A stretch of 64,000 nt of DNA from the NCBI RefSeq assembly GCF_016803395.1, contig NZ_JAEVHL010000017.1, positions 1-64,000 on the forward strand, in the 5' to 3' direction. Position numbers and translations under genes: made by a program. Below the pieces are notes generated by a model that was given only the letters and a program-made list of their open reading frames with translations, was not told the origin of the DNA and did not search any database. Positions 33,434 through 42,838 of this stretch are shown here, one piece after another (within the stretch, counting starts at the first letter, position 1; the number at the start of each line of letters is the position of its first letter). The DNA is from Micromonospora tarensis (lineage in GTDB: Bacteria; Actinomycetota; Actinomycetes; Mycobacteriales; Micromonosporaceae).

Positions 33434-34023
33434 GCCCCCAGACGGGCCGTGCCCGCGCCGTAGAACGCGAACGCCTTCCCGGCCGCCGGACGCTCGAACG
33501 ACCACACCGTGGCGATACCGGCCGCCGCCGCCCGCCCGTACGTGGACTGCAGCTCCCCGCCGTTGAGGCACTGCCGGCCCACCAGACGCAGGGTGTGATC
33601 CAGCGACTCCCACCCGATCATCGACCGGACGATCTCCGACGGGTCCGGGGCCTCCAGCTTCGAGCTGAGGGTCGCCGCGGTGCCCGACACGGTGGTCACC
33701 GCCGAGCTGGGCGCGTTCATCGCCCGCCGCAGGTTGTGCAGCGTGTAGTTGGTCATGGCGAACGCCAGCGTCGTGGTGACCTCGGTGACCGAGTACGCCA
33801 CGGCGTCGAACAGCTCGGCGACCCGGATCGCCTCGATGTTCATGCTGTAGGAGAATGCCGAGCCTTCCTGCGTCGGGCCGAGCGGCACCCACGCCACCGG
33901 CCACGCGTCCGCGTCGTACGTCGACCCGGCCGCCGCGTTCGTCGGCTCCGTCGACGCCAGCGGCGCGTGGAACAGAAAGCCCGGCTCCTTGATCAGCAGC
34001 GGTGTGGCCTGCGTCAGCGGCAT
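33430..34023 (-). CDS. Major tail protein
   Basis: A 197-residue protein (FLFHAPLASTEPTNAAAGST, GSAFSYSMNIEAIRVAELFD) in the position of the tail-tube subunit, between the connectors and the tail chaperone. Size and the N-terminal beta-strand pattern fit the siphovirus tube protein. ATG 34023 lies after GGAGGT. Confidence 0.75.
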   Translation of the reverse strand: MPLTQATPLLIKEPGFLFHAPLASTEPTNAAAGSTYDADAWPVAWVPLGPTQEGSAFSYSMNIEAIRVAELFDAVAYSVTEVTTTLAFAMTNYTLHNLRRAMNAPSSAVTTVSGTAATLSSKLEAPDPSEIVRSMIGWESLDHTLRLVGRQCLNGGELQSTYGRAAAAGIATVWSFERPAAGKAFAFYGAGTARLGA

Positions 34024-34024
34024 C

Positions 34025-34432
34025 TCAGTTACCTCCGGACTTCCGCGCCGACGCGGTGGTCGCGCCACCGGCCGACGTCTGCTCGTTCGCGGCCGCCTGC
34101 TGGCGGGCCCGCTCGGCGGCGGCCTTGTCGTCGGCCGCCCACTTCTCCAGCTCCGCCGGCTCGGCGGTGCCGGTGCGCTCCAGGACCTCCCGGCCGGCCT
34201 TTGTGTCGCGCTTGACGACCAGGCCCAGCTCGTCCCACTTCAGCCGCTGGACGGTCGACGCGGGCACCTTCATGCCCGCCGTGAAGGCGTTGACGGTGCC
34301 CCACGGGATGGTCTGGCTGGCGACCCAAACGCCGTACTCGGCCTCGCGCTCCTTGCGGCGCCGCTCGACGGCCAGCATGTCCTCGTTGACCGGCGACGAC
34401 GTCGGGTCGTTCTCTGCTCCGGGGTATGTCAC
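34025..34432 (-). CDS. Hypothetical head-tail region protein
   Basis: A 135-residue charged protein with a helical Lys/Arg/Glu-rich centre (AVERRRKEREAEYGVWVASQ) and an Ala/Gln-rich end. GTG 34432 follows AAGGAGA. It lies one base upstream of the major tail gene. No family assigned. Confidence 0.6.
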   Translation of the reverse strand: MTYPGAENDPTSSPVNEDMLAVERRRKEREAEYGVWVASQTIPWGTVNAFTAGMKVPASTVQRLKWDELGLVVKRDTKAGREVLERTGTAEPAELEKWAADDKAAAERARQQAAANEQTSAGGATTASARKSGGN

Positions 34433-34451
34433 CTGGCATCTCCTTGCTTGC

Positions 34452-34760
34452 TCACAGCGCCCCATCGAGCGCGGGTTCGAGGAACGGCCGGGCCGGCAAA
34501 CGCTCCGTGCCTCGGTCGTGGAAGTACATGTAGAAGTGCGCCCGATCCCACGAGATCCGGACCGTCCAGTCCGGGCCGTCGAGCACCGGTTCGGACCGGA
34601 TCGACGCGGCGCCCTCACCGGACGCCTTCGGCGCGCCAAGCTGCGCCCGGCCGACGATCGGGTCCGCGACGTCCAGCAGCAGGTCGCGCATGTCGACGGA
34701 CCGGACGACCTCGTCGACGGCCGCCTGGTCGACATCGACGCGCACGTTGTCGTCGGCCAT
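34452..34760 (-). CDS. HK97 gp10-like tail component
   Basis: A 102-residue protein. The layout of LLLDVADPIVGRAQLGAPKASGEGAAS followed by WDRAHFYMYFHDRGTERLPARPFLEPAL (each shown only as a pattern across the gene) matches gp10-type head-tail proteins, with the characteristic G-T-E-R-x-P-A-R-P-F ending. The ATG overlaps the upstream stop (TGATG). Confidence 0.7.
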   Translation of the reverse strand: MADDNVRVDVDQAAVDEVVRSVDMRDLLLDVADPIVGRAQLGAPKASGEGAASIRSEPVLDGPDWTVRISWDRAHFYMYFHDRGTERLPARPFLEPALDGAL

Positions 34761-35218
34761 CACCCGCCGCCGTACGTCACCGTCGACTCGATACGCACCT
34801 GCACGCCGAGGATCGTCAGCGTCTCGCCCGGCGCCAGGTCGTAGTCACCCTGCCCCTGCGTGATGCCGGCGAACGCGAGGGCCTGTCCCAGGTCCGGCCA
34901 GGCGGTCAGCTGCGCGGCCAGCTTGGCGAACACGACCTCGGCGCGGGCGTCGGTGTCCTCGACCGTCGCGGTGGTGTCGCCGGCGATACGGATGTACGCC
35001 GACACCAACGCGACTTCGTCGAGCAGCACGTTTCGCTCTGCCGTGGCGTCGGTGTGGGTGAACCGCACCCCACCGCCGTACACGCATTCCCGTGCCAGGG
35101 CGGCCGGCCTCGGGATCGAGTACGCGACCTGCAGGCCCGCCAGCGGCTGACCGTCGCCAGCGAGCACCCCCAACCGGGCGAACAGCAGCCGCTTCGCGGC
35201 GTACACGTTCGTGCCCAT
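34760..35218 (-). CDS. Tail terminator / head-tail completion protein
   Basis: A 152-residue protein (AAKRLLFARLGVLAGDGQPL, VAYSIPRPAALARECVYGGG, RIAGDTTATVEDTDARAEVV) in the place of the tail terminator, after the gp10-like gene in genome order. Start ATG 35218 overlaps the previous stop by one base. The function is from synteny. Confidence 0.6.
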   Translation of the reverse strand: MGTNVYAAKRLLFARLGVLAGDGQPLAGLQVAYSIPRPAALARECVYGGGVRFTHTDATAERNVLLDEVALVSAYIRIAGDTTATVEDTDARAEVVFAKLAAQLTAWPDLGQALAFAGITQGQGDYDLAPGETLTILGVQVRIESTVTYGGG

Positions 35219-35619
35219 CAGGTCGTCCACGCCCGCTCGTCGCCGCCCCGCAGATACACCGGGGAGGTTCGCTCGACGACGAACAACCGCCGGCACGTCG
35301 CGTTGCTCTCGAACGCCAGGCCCTGGATCCGCAGAAACCGGCCGACCAGTTCCGGATCCCGCGACGACACGGTCAGCTCCGCCTCGTCGCCCAACTCCAG
35401 GCCCACCGCCCGGATCGGCAGCTTCAGCCCCAGGCGCAAATTCAGGGCGTACGCGTCGGCCTCGTCCTGCGCCTCGCCGCCCTCGTCGGACGACTGCTTG
35501 ATCTCGCACCGACCGGAGTACACCGGCTCGGTCACGCCGGCGCGGCGGATGACGCACTCGTCGACCATCCGCCGCTCCGCCGCGTTACGCCCCCGGGCGA
35601 GTACTGACGCCAGCGACAT
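35218..35619 (-). CDS. Head-tail connector protein (DUF6093-like)
   Basis: A 133-residue protein (RRMVDECVIRRAG, PVYSGRCEIK, GLKLPIRAVGLELGDEAELT, RFLRIQGLA), the pattern of actinophage stopper-type connectors annotated DUF6093. It probably closes the portal channel and joins the tail. It is translationally coupled to the next gene. Confidence 0.7.
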   Translation of the reverse strand: MSLASVLARGRNAAERRMVDECVIRRAGVTEPVYSGRCEIKQSSDEGGEAQDEADAYALNLRLGLKLPIRAVGLELGDEAELTVSSRDPELVGRFLRIQGLAFESNATCRRLFVVERTSPVYLRGGDERAWTT

Positions 35620-35622
35620 GCC

Positions 35623-36027
35623 TCAGCCCTCCCGCCCCGTGTACGTGTCCTGCCCCCACGACCAGTCCGGCGCGGGGAACGACCACAGCGGGCCCGCAGC
35701 GGCCGGCCCGGGCGGGCTGGCCGACGGGTACGCCGCACGGGCCGCCGTGAGGATCTCCGCCCGCCGGGCCCGGTCGAACCGCACCCGGTGGTCGTCGGAC
35801 TGCTCTTCGCTGGCACCGTCCGGGTTGCGGTACGCGATCGCGCCCAGCTCGATCGCCCACGTCCACAGCCGGTCCGGGATCGGGTCGGGCCAGTCCGTCA
35901 GGCCGGTGGCGTCAGAGAGCCACCCACCGGCCTGACGGCGTGCGACCGTCGCGGCGTCGCTGTCGAACTCGATCTCGGACTCCCGAAGCAGCTTCCGCAG
36001 GTCGACCAGTTCGAACAGGTCCGCCAT
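35623..36027 (-). CDS. Head-tail adaptor (gp6-like connector)
   Basis: A 134-residue helical protein (DLRKLLRESEIEFDSDAATV, RLWTWAIELGAIAYRNPDGA) like the gp6/gp15 connectors that dock under the portal. It lies directly after the capsid genes, in the order usual for siphoviruses. Confidence 0.7.
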   Translation of the reverse strand: MADLFELVDLRKLLRESEIEFDSDAATVARRQAGGWLSDATGLTDWPDPIPDRLWTWAIELGAIAYRNPDGASEEQSDDHRVRFDRARRAEILTAARAAYPSASPPGPAAAGPLWSFPAPDWSWGQDTYTGREG

Positions 36028-36030
36028 CGG

Positions 36031-36573
36031 TCAGACCTGCGGCGGGGCGTCGGCGTGGTAGTCGACGCCGGCGCGCTGCTTCAGGACGGGGAGGGTCATC
36101 GCCTCGGCCTGCGCGCGGGCGGTGCCCTCGTCAAGGTCGTCCGGACGCTGCTCGACGTGGTACGCCACCCACTCGGCCTTCGGCGCGTTCACCGACGGCC
36201 GCTTACCGCCGCCGTCTGGCACCTCCGGGCCCGTCTGCGGCCTGACCGAGGGACCCGGCACGCCGGCCGGGTCGACCAGACCGGACTGGATCCGCGGGTC
36301 CGCCGACCCCGCCGGCGAGATGCGACCCTCGACGTCGGCCGGGTCGACAGTCACGATGCCCGGCGCGCCGGCCGCCGCCCGCCGGTCCACGAACGCCCGG
36401 AAGTCCGACCCGGGCGCCAGGTCCTCGTCCGTGGCAAACGCGCCGTGCCGCTCGCCCCGCTTCAGGTCCTCGTCGCGGGTGATGTCCACCTTGTCGCCGC
36501 GTACCGCCGACTGATGCAAGCCCTCGTCGTCGATGTACCAGAAGCTGCCGTGGATGATCGTCTTCTCAGCCAT
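36031..36573 (-). CDS. Hypothetical structural-region protein
   Basis: A 180-residue acidic protein with an N-terminal beta-hairpin region (TIIHGSFWYIDDEGLHQSAV) and a Pro/Gly-rich middle. Its start overlaps the capsid gene by 8 bp. It could be a minor head protein; no domain is recognised. Confidence 0.6.
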   Translation of the reverse strand: MAEKTIIHGSFWYIDDEGLHQSAVRGDKVDITRDEDLKRGERHGAFATDEDLAPGSDFRAFVDRRAAAGAPGIVTVDPADVEGRISPAGSADPRIQSGLVDPAGVPGPSVRPQTGPEVPDGGGKRPSVNAPKAEWVAYHVEQRPDDLDEGTARAQAEAMTLPVLKQRAGVDYHADAPPQV

Positions 36574-37468
36574 TGAGCCCGGTCACCTTCTTGATCGAGT
36601 ACGGGTTGGTGACGTACATGATCGGGACGACGGACGACTGCACCCAGTCGCGCTTCGTCGCTTCCTCGTACCAGGTCTCGGTCTCCAGCGGCTGCTCGAC
36701 GCGCAGCTCCCCGACCTGGCCGCGGGCCACCGCGTACGCCGTGCCGTTGGCCACCCGGTTCGAGGCGAACATCTCGTCGATGCCGGCCGCGGCCAGCACG
36801 TCGTTCAGCGCGCTGCCGTACGCGGTGGTGAGGTCCATCTTCTGCTTCGGGTTGACGATCCATAGGTCGTACTCGACCCCCAGCTCGTCAGTGTCGGCGA
36901 GGTACTGCGCGTTCGCGAAGTCCGCCGCCGGCCAACCGCTGTTGTTCGTCTGGCTGGATCCGGCGGTCACCACCGTGGCCCAGTTGTGCCCGACGAACGT
37001 GCCGGCGCCACCGAGCGACGCGATCGCGGCCTCCAGCACCGCGACGGCGTTGGTGTTGACCCGGCGGACGATCGTGTTCGCCAGCTGCGTCACCTGGTTG
37101 TTGAAGAACGCCACGTCGTTGCGGCGGCGCGCCTCGCGGGTGAGGAAGAACTTGCCACCCCAGTCCTCGGGGAGGGCGACCTTCGGCGTCGGCCGCTGCG
37201 ACCCGACGATCGGGTACTCGTCGCCCGGGCCGCGGCGCTCGACGTCCCGGTCGGTGTACAGCTCGTTCACCGTGGCCTGGTCGTAGACGACCGACCCGGT
37301 CGCGGTGCCGCCGGTGGAGAAGATCCGGTCGACGATGAACCGCTGCAGGGTGAGGTCCATGATCCGGCGCGTGATCCGCGTCGGCTGCTTCACGGCCATG
37401 TCGACCGTCAGGGTGTTCCCGGTGACGGTCGGTGCGGCCAGCGGGTACGCGGTCTGCTGCGTAGGCAT
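36566..37468 (-). CDS. Major capsid protein (HK97 fold)
   Basis: A 300-residue protein with VDMAVKQPTRITRRIMDLTL near the start and YDLWIVNPKQKMDLTTAYGS and VVPIMYVTNPYSIKKVTGLN towards the end, typical of actinophage HK97-fold capsids. It lacks a long N-terminal scaffold domain, consistent with scaffolding being carried on the protease gene. ATG 37468 lies 10 nt after GAGGGGGA. Confidence 0.8.
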   Translation of the reverse strand: MPTQQTAYPLAAPTVTGNTLTVDMAVKQPTRITRRIMDLTLQRFIVDRIFSTGGTATGSVVYDQATVNELYTDRDVERRGPGDEYPIVGSQRPTPKVALPEDWGGKFFLTREARRRNDVAFFNNQVTQLANTIVRRVNTNAVAVLEAAIASLGGAGTFVGHNWATVVTAGSSQTNNSGWPAADFANAQYLADTDELGVEYDLWIVNPKQKMDLTTAYGSALNDVLAAAGIDEMFASNRVANGTAYAVARGQVGELRVEQPLETETWYEEATKRDWVQSSVVPIMYVTNPYSIKKVTGLNG

Positions 37469-37487
37469 CTGACTGGGTCCCCCTCTC

Positions 37488-37865
37488 TCAGTCGAGCGCG
37501 ATCTGCGCGGGGTTGCCGGACGTGGCGCCGGTGACGACCGTCCCGACGGCGATGCCGGACGCGAGGACCACCGCCTGGCCGTTGGAGCCGACCTCGACAC
37601 GCTGGTTAGCGGTCAGGTTCGCCCCGGCGGTGACGGGGACGATGAACCCGGAGCCCCGCAGGACGCCGACCTTCTCGCCGGTCGCCGCGTCGTACGCGGC
37701 CACACCGAACGCCTTGGTAGCGGCGGTGGCGTGCGCGACACTGATCGACCCGTCGGCCTGCCGGTTGCCGGAGATCATCACGAACCGGCAGCCGGTCACA
37801 CCGGCGGTCGCGTGGCCGGTGATCCGCCGGCCGGGCTCGTAGAACGGGATGCACTCGTTCGCCAT
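37488..37865 (-). CDS. DUF2190-type capsid decoration protein
   Basis: A 125-residue beta-rich protein (YEPGRRITGHATAGVTGCRF, KAFGVAAYDAATGEKVGVLRGSG) matching the DUF2190 decoration/stabilisation proteins encoded between scaffold and capsid. It probably trimerises on the outer capsid surface. Confidence 0.8.
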   Translation of the reverse strand: MANECIPFYEPGRRITGHATAGVTGCRFVMISGNRQADGSISVAHATAATKAFGVAAYDAATGEKVGVLRGSGFIVPVTAGANLTANQRVEVGSNGQAVVLASGIAVGTVVTGATSGNPAQIALD

Positions 37866-37868
37866 GGC

Positions 37869-39244
37869 TCAGTTCCCCTTCCGGGCCGGGGCGGAGCCCG
37901 GGAACCAGTAGTCGTCTCCGGCCGCCGGGTCGGCGGACGCCTTGGAGTCCTCGCCGCCGTAGCCCATCTCGCTGACGGGCAGGCGGTTGGCCGGCAGCTC
38001 GTCCAGGTCGGCCTTGGCGCCCTCGGGATCCTTGTCCCACGCCTTGATCCAGTGGTCGCGTCGGCCCGGGGCGATCTTCCCCTCGTCGATCGCGTTGCGG
38101 ATCGCCTTGTCGCGGGCGTCCCGGAGCTGCTGCGCCCGGGCTTCCTGACCGTCCTTCGCCGCGAGCCGAAGCTCGTCGAGGACGTTCTGCGAAACGGCCA
38201 CGTGCCCTCGGGGATGGCCGGTGCGGACGTCGGCTCGGGCCGCTCGGCGAGCGCCGTGTCGAGAGCCGCCAGGATGGCGGCACCGTTGGCGTCGTCAGCG
38301 GCGTTGACCCGCTTCCGCAGGGTGGTGAGCTGCTCGTCGCTGAACGCCACGTCGCTGCCCCTCTCCTGGTTGGTGGAACCGGCCGCGGACGCGACCGGGG
38401 AATCGGGGCCCGCCACCATGGCGGGCGCGGGCGCGTTCGCGCGCCCGGCGTGCTGGAAAGCGCTGAGGTCGAACCGGTCCGGGTCGCGCAGCGTGTCCCA
38501 CAGGTCCCAGAAGCTGGATGAGCCGCCCGGGGTGATCTGCTCGCCGGACGCGGTGCCCGTCTCGTCGGCGGCCGCGACCCGGTCAGCGAGGCCTGCCGTG
38601 ACGGCTTCCTCGGCCGTGTACCACGCCTCGGCCTGCATCACGGCCCGCCACTGCTCGGTCGTGCCGCCGGCCTTCGCGGCGTACGCCGACGCGATCGCGT
38701 TGCTCGTCGACGCCAACCGCTCGACGTACTTCGTCATCTCGGCGGCGTTGCCGATGGCCACACCCCAGGCGTCGTGGACCATGAGCTGGGTGCCGATGCC
38801 CATCACGACCTCGTCGCCGGCCATCGCGATGACCGAAGCGGCGCTGGCGGCCATCCCGTCGACGCGCACCACGATCCGGGCCCGGTGCGCCCGCAGGACG
38901 TTCGCGATCGCCACGCCCTCGAACGCGTCCCCGCCCGGGCTGTTCAGGTGCACCACGATCTGGTCGACGTCCAGGCCGGCGACGTCGCGGACGAAGTCGT
39001 CAGCCGTCAGGCCGAGCCACCCGCCGATCGTGTCGAACACGTAGACGTCCGCAGTAGTCGCGTCGCTGTCGCCCTCACCCTCGCTGTCCTCGGCCAGCGC
39101 CTGAACCGGGCCGATCTGGTACCAGGCCGGTGGCTTCTCGCCGGCGGCCAGCGCTGCGGCCCGCTGCGCGGACAACCGCGTCACGCTGGGTCGGCGCGCC
39201 GGGTCGGGGCGGAGCAGGTCGAGTAGGTCGGCCTGTCCCTTCAT
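37869..39244 (-). CDS. ClpP-like prohead protease fused to a scaffold domain, one-base frameshift
   Basis: It starts at ATG 39244 (TGATG with the portal stop). Residues 40-220 are a ClpP-like serine protease: HLNSPGGDAFEGVAIA and the nucleophile Ser in DGMAASAASVIAMAG, with the catalytic His in MVHDAWG. After an Ala/Pro linker the frame breaks near 38200: the reading passes from PEG into an Arg/Ser-rich shadow, while the -1 frame continues as HVAVSQNVLDELRLAAKDG to a helical scaffold end at 37869. One extra C at GGGC restores the whole. It cleaves scaffold and capsid N-termini during head maturation. Confidence 0.75.
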
Positions 39245-40481
39245 CAGCTACTCCCATCGTCCGCCGGCGCCGCGCCGGGTTGTCCTTCGCCGGCAGCCCG
39301 TAGTGCTGCCGGGTCGCTTCCTCCAGAGGTCGGTCCGGGCGGAGGATGCCCGCGTCGACGAGCCACTTCAGGGCCTGCGCGGTGGCGGCCTGCTTGCTGC
39401 CGATCTCATCGGGCACGATCACCGGCGCCGGTTCGTTCTCGCCCCAGTTCGCGTCGACCAGGTCCTCGACGATGTGCTGGTTGGCGACGTCGGCGATTTC
39501 TTCGGCGAGGGTCTGCAGGCTCATGGTGAAGAAGTCCGCGAACGTCGACCCGAGCGCCCAGCTGCCGGTCTGCGTGCCGAGGTTGAGGAAGTGAGCCAGG
39601 ACGGACCGGCCGATCTGCTCGTCGTGGTACCGCACCGACGGCAACGCCTGCGGCAGGTCACCCTCGACACCGCGCAGCACCATGTCCGCGCCGTTTGGAA
39701 CCGCGCCGCCCGCCGTCGCCCCGGCCCGCCAGTCCTGCGCCATCTGCCGGCCGGCCGTCAGGTCCGTTTCACGCTCTCCGGCCTTGTACAGCGGGATGCC
39801 CATGCCGTTGCGCTCGATCGTCTGCGCGTCGACGCGCAACAGCCGGTCCTTCAGCAGCCAGTTCTTGTAGCAGTTACGCAGCACGCTCTTGCCGAGCCAG
39901 TTGCCGCCCTCGCGCTCCAGCACGTAGGCCACCAGCCGGTCGACCGGGATCGGCCGCTGCATCCGGCCCACCTTCGCCGAGAACTGGGTGATGCTGACCA
40001 GGCCCCCGTCGTCGGCGACCTCGATCTTCTCGATCGTCTTCGGCATCCGGATCGCCAACTTCCGCAGCCGCGCCCGGGTGCCGTCGTCGGTGATCCGGTA
40101 CACCTGCTCGAAGTAGGCGTGCCCGAACGGCAGCATCAGCAACGCCAACCGCAGGTGCTCCGCCCAGCTGAACCGGTCCCGGGTGCGCGGCAACGGCCGC
40201 GGCTCGGTCCCGACGATCGGCAGCCCCAGGTTGTCCGCCACAAACTCGACGACCTCGTCGCGCGCCCCGGCCGGGTTGATCCGCCACGGGGTGCGCCGCA
40301 CCGGGTACGTCACCGCCCGCAGCACCGACCCGACCTGCGAATCCTGCGACCGCATCGCGTCGTACACCTCGATCGAGCGCGGCCAGCGCAGCTCCGGTGT
40401 CGGCTCGTCCTCGACGAACTCCAGCCAGCCCATCAGCGACGGCCGGGCGGCGTACCCGATCTCGTTGACCGGTGCGGCCAT
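39244..40481 (-). CDS. Portal protein, one-base frameshift near the C-terminus
   Basis: A roughly 412-residue portal (RWPRSIEVYDAMRSQDSQVG, TYPVRRTPWRINPAG, YHDEQIGRSVLAHFLNLG, DUF935-like). It forms the DNA channel at one capsid vertex. As read, the frame runs past GLPAKDNPA into an Arg-rich shadow ending at 39075, deep inside the protease gene. Adding one base to the plus-strand GGG at 39277-39279 gives GAAPADDGSS and a TGA that overlaps the protease ATG as TGATG, as in neighbouring gene pairs. ATG 40481 follows GGGGAGG; GTG 40490 is possible. Confidence 0.8.
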
Positions 40482-40498
40482 CGCGGTCACCTCCCCAC

Positions 40499-42025
40499 TC
40501 AGAACCCGACCGTCGCCAGGTCGGTTGTCTCCAGCTGCGTCTCAGCGGGCAGATTCACCGGCGCCGGCGGCGGCGGCTCTTCCGGCGGCACCACCGACAG
40601 CCCCCAGTACGCGCCCGTCCCACCGACCAGCACGCAGATGTCCGCGTCGGACTTCCGGCGCGCCCACGCCCACAGCCCATCGCCGATGTCCCGCTTCGCC
40701 GCACCCCGGATCGCCTGCGTCCACGCCGGGTCGTCCAGGTGCACGACGTCGCCGTCGTCGACGGCCGACACGAACGCCTCGCAGGCCTGCCCCAGGTCCC
40801 GGGTCGTCATCTCCCGGGGCTCGATGCCCTTCTTCGCCAGGGCCGGCTTCAGCGCGCCGACCGGCCCGGCCGGGTCGATCACCCAGTCCAGCGGGTCGTG
40901 CACCAGCAGCTGCTCCGCAGCGTCCGGCACCCACTTCGCGCCGGGCCGGTGCGCCACGACTTCGAGGTGCGTGCGGCCGTCCGGCAGCTGCATCGCGGCG
41001 ATGATCGCCGCCGACTTCGACCTCGGCGCCACGTCGATCAGGAACACCGGCCGCGTCGCCGGCGCCGAGTCCAGGTCGCGCAGGTCGGACCACCGCTTCA
41101 GCAGCTCGTCGACCACGCCGACCGGGTCGTCGTGCCAGCCGAGCCGTTCCCGGCCGAACTCCCGCGGCGCCATAGTCCGTCGCTCGCCGCGCACGAACTC
41201 GACTGTGATTCGGCCGCGGCGGATCGCATGGTTCGCGGACCGCCAGCGGTCCTCGTCGTCGAGGGAGCAGCCGTCGGTGCCGTACTCGTGCGGGCACTCC
41301 GGGCCGAGCTCGCAGCCCGGGTCGTCCCAGCTGCCCGGCGCGCAGAACTCGATGTAGACCAGCGACGGGTCACCACCGCGGCGGCCGCGGTCGCGGAGCC
41401 GGCGCAGGTGTTCTGACTGCTGCTTGCCCGCGCTGGAGGCGTAGTTGATGACCGGGTTCCCCCGGGCCGACAGCGTCGGGATCAGCGCGCCCATCGAGTC
41501 CGCCGACAGGAACAGTGCCTCGTCGAACACCAACCGCTTGCCGCCCAGGCCGCGGCCGCCGTCAGCGGTGCGCGCCAGGAACTCCAGCGTCGCCCCCGAC
41601 CTCAGCTCGATCGACTCTTCGCTCTTCGACTCGCTGATCGCCTTGACCCGGCGCGACAGGTACTCCGACCCGTCGATGAGCTGCTTGACCTCGTTGAACG
41701 CGTCCCGGGACGTCTTCATGCGGTGGGCGGTCCACACGATCCGGTCCGGGTTGTCGTCGAACAGGAAGAGGTCCGCCAAGCAGATCGGCAGGACGACCTT
41801 CATCGTCTTGCCGTTCTGCCGGCCTTCGATGATGGCCGTCTCCAGGGCCAGCCACCGGCCGCCCGGCCCGTACGACGCCGTCGCGTCGATCGCCAGCTTC
41901 TGCTCCGGATCGACCGGCAGGTGGATCATGTCGCAGAAGTCGATGATTTCCGGCCCGTACGACCCGCGCCGCGGCGGCACCCACAGGTGCGCGGGCTGGG
42001 TCATCGGCTCCGGTGCGCCGATCAT
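40499..42025 (-). CDS. terL: Terminase large subunit
   Basis: A 508-residue packaging motor. The ATPase domain shows a Walker A-like EGRQNGKT (about residue 67), Walker B RLVFDEAL (about 163) and the coupling NYASSAGKQ. The C-terminal nuclease domain has FLIDVAPRSKSAAI and the acidic WVIDPAG and DDGDVV motifs. Its ATG overlaps the stop of the small gene upstream by 4 nt. Confidence 0.9.
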   Translation of the reverse strand: MIGAPEPMTQPAHLWVPPRRGSYGPEIIDFCDMIHLPVDPEQKLAIDATASYGPGGRWLALETAIIEGRQNGKTMKVVLPICLADLFLFDDNPDRIVWTAHRMKTSRDAFNEVKQLIDGSEYLSRRVKAISESKSEESIELRSGATLEFLARTADGGRGLGGKRLVFDEALFLSADSMGALIPTLSARGNPVINYASSAGKQQSEHLRRLRDRGRRGGDPSLVYIEFCAPGSWDDPGCELGPECPHEYGTDGCSLDDEDRWRSANHAIRRGRITVEFVRGERRTMAPREFGRERLGWHDDPVGVVDELLKRWSDLRDLDSAPATRPVFLIDVAPRSKSAAIIAAMQLPDGRTHLEVVAHRPGAKWVPDAAEQLLVHDPLDWVIDPAGPVGALKPALAKKGIEPREMTTRDLGQACEAFVSAVDDGDVVHLDDPAWTQAIRGAAKRDIGDGLWAWARRKSDADICVLVGGTGAYWGLSVVPPEEPPPPAPVNLPAETQLETTDLATVGF

Positions 42026-42420
42026 GCGCCTCTCGCCTTCTCCCGCCGCCTCGCGGCCAGCTCGTCCATCTCGTCAGGTGCGGCCGGCGCGCCCTCCGTC
42101 GCGATCGCCATCGTGCGCAGTAGCTGCGACGACAGCGACGACGCCTGCGACGCGGTCAGCAGCTGCGAGTCCAGGTCCCGAGCCAGCCGCAACGCGATCG
42201 CGCCCGCCGTCGTGTCGACCCGGTTACGGGCCTCCAGCTCCTTGCGGGTCGCCGTTTCGATCGGCCCCGGCTCCGTAGGCCGCTCCGGCAGCGGCAGGAC
42301 CGCAGCGGGCTTCTGACGAGGCGGACGGCACCGCTCGCAGTACTCCCGGCGCGAGCCCTGCGGCCTGGTGAAGCGCTCCGGACAGGTCTTCGTCTTGCAG
42401 CGCTTTCGCGGTCCGGCCAT
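42022..42420 (-). CDS. Putative terminase small subunit
   Basis: A 132-residue protein with an N-terminal Cys-rich motif (RCKTKTCPERF, YCERCRPP), a plausible zinc site, then a helical region (ALRLARDLDSQLLTASQASS). Its position immediately before the large terminase and the 4-nt overlap support a role in recognising packaging DNA. Homology to a known small-terminase family is not obvious. Confidence 0.6.
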   Translation of the reverse strand: MAGPRKRCKTKTCPERFTRPQGSRREYCERCRPPRQKPAAVLPLPERPTEPGPIETATRKELEARNRVDTTAGAIALRLARDLDSQLLTASQASSLSSQLLRTMAIATEGAPAAPDEMDELAARRREKARGA

Positions 42421-42470
42421 CGAAGATCACCGCCCCTGCTGTCCGGACAGCCAAGATCGCCACTGTGCGG

Positions 42471-42498
42471 AAAAAAAATCCTGACCCCGGCGGTCAGG
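42471..42498 (-). terminator. Strong intrinsic terminator inside the late operon
   Basis: On the minus strand CCTGACC and GGTCAGG (arms 42492-42498 and 42480-42486) form a stem followed by A and eight T residues (42478-42471). It lies 50 bp before the terminase small-subunit start, so it would cut the HNH-side transcripts off from the structural genes unless a promoter lies in between or transcription is anti-terminated. Confidence 0.8.
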
Positions 42499-42544
42499 CT
42501 CGCCCCCAATGTCCGAATTTTTCTGGGCTTCGGGTGACGCTGGG

Positions 42545-42763
42545 TCACCGTCGGGGGCGGTAGGCCTCGCCGGCGGCGATGTAGGCGTTGCGGAGGCCGT
42601 TGGTCATGAAGTCGCTGGTCAGCAGCTCCTTGGCCCTCGGGTGGTGGTAGATGGCGTAGTAGAGCTGGGCGCCTGCGTCCACCTTGGCCATGAGGTCTGC
42701 GGGCAGGGCATGGCCGAGGGCTGCGGCTTGCTGGTCGTCGAGTCGGGTGCCCGACTTGGCCAC
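42545..42763 (-). CDS. Small hypothetical protein before the terminase
   Basis: A 72-residue protein (LDDQQAAALGHALPADLMAK, YYAIYHHPRAKELLTSDFMT) with helical character. GTG 42763 has no clear ribosome-binding site. In another frame an open stretch starting at GTG 42842, overlapping the HNH stop (GTGA), reads plausibly as its N-terminus and would join if the C run near 42780 were miscalled. A terminator follows the gene. Confidence 0.5.
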   Translation of the reverse strand: MAKSGTRLDDQQAAALGHALPADLMAKVDAGAQLYYAIYHHPRAKELLTSDFMTNGLRNAYIAAGEAYRPRR

Positions 42764-42838
42764 GGATGGTGGTGGTGGGGGTGTCGAGTCGGTCGGGACG
42801 GTCGACCTTCGGGGCCTGCTCTTGGCCGCGCCGGGTGG

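Noticed and set aside
39075..39243. C-terminal extension of the portal into the protease gene
   Set aside because: The 56 extra residues are an Arg-rich shadow of the ClpP-like start; the repaired frame ends at a normal TGATG junction.
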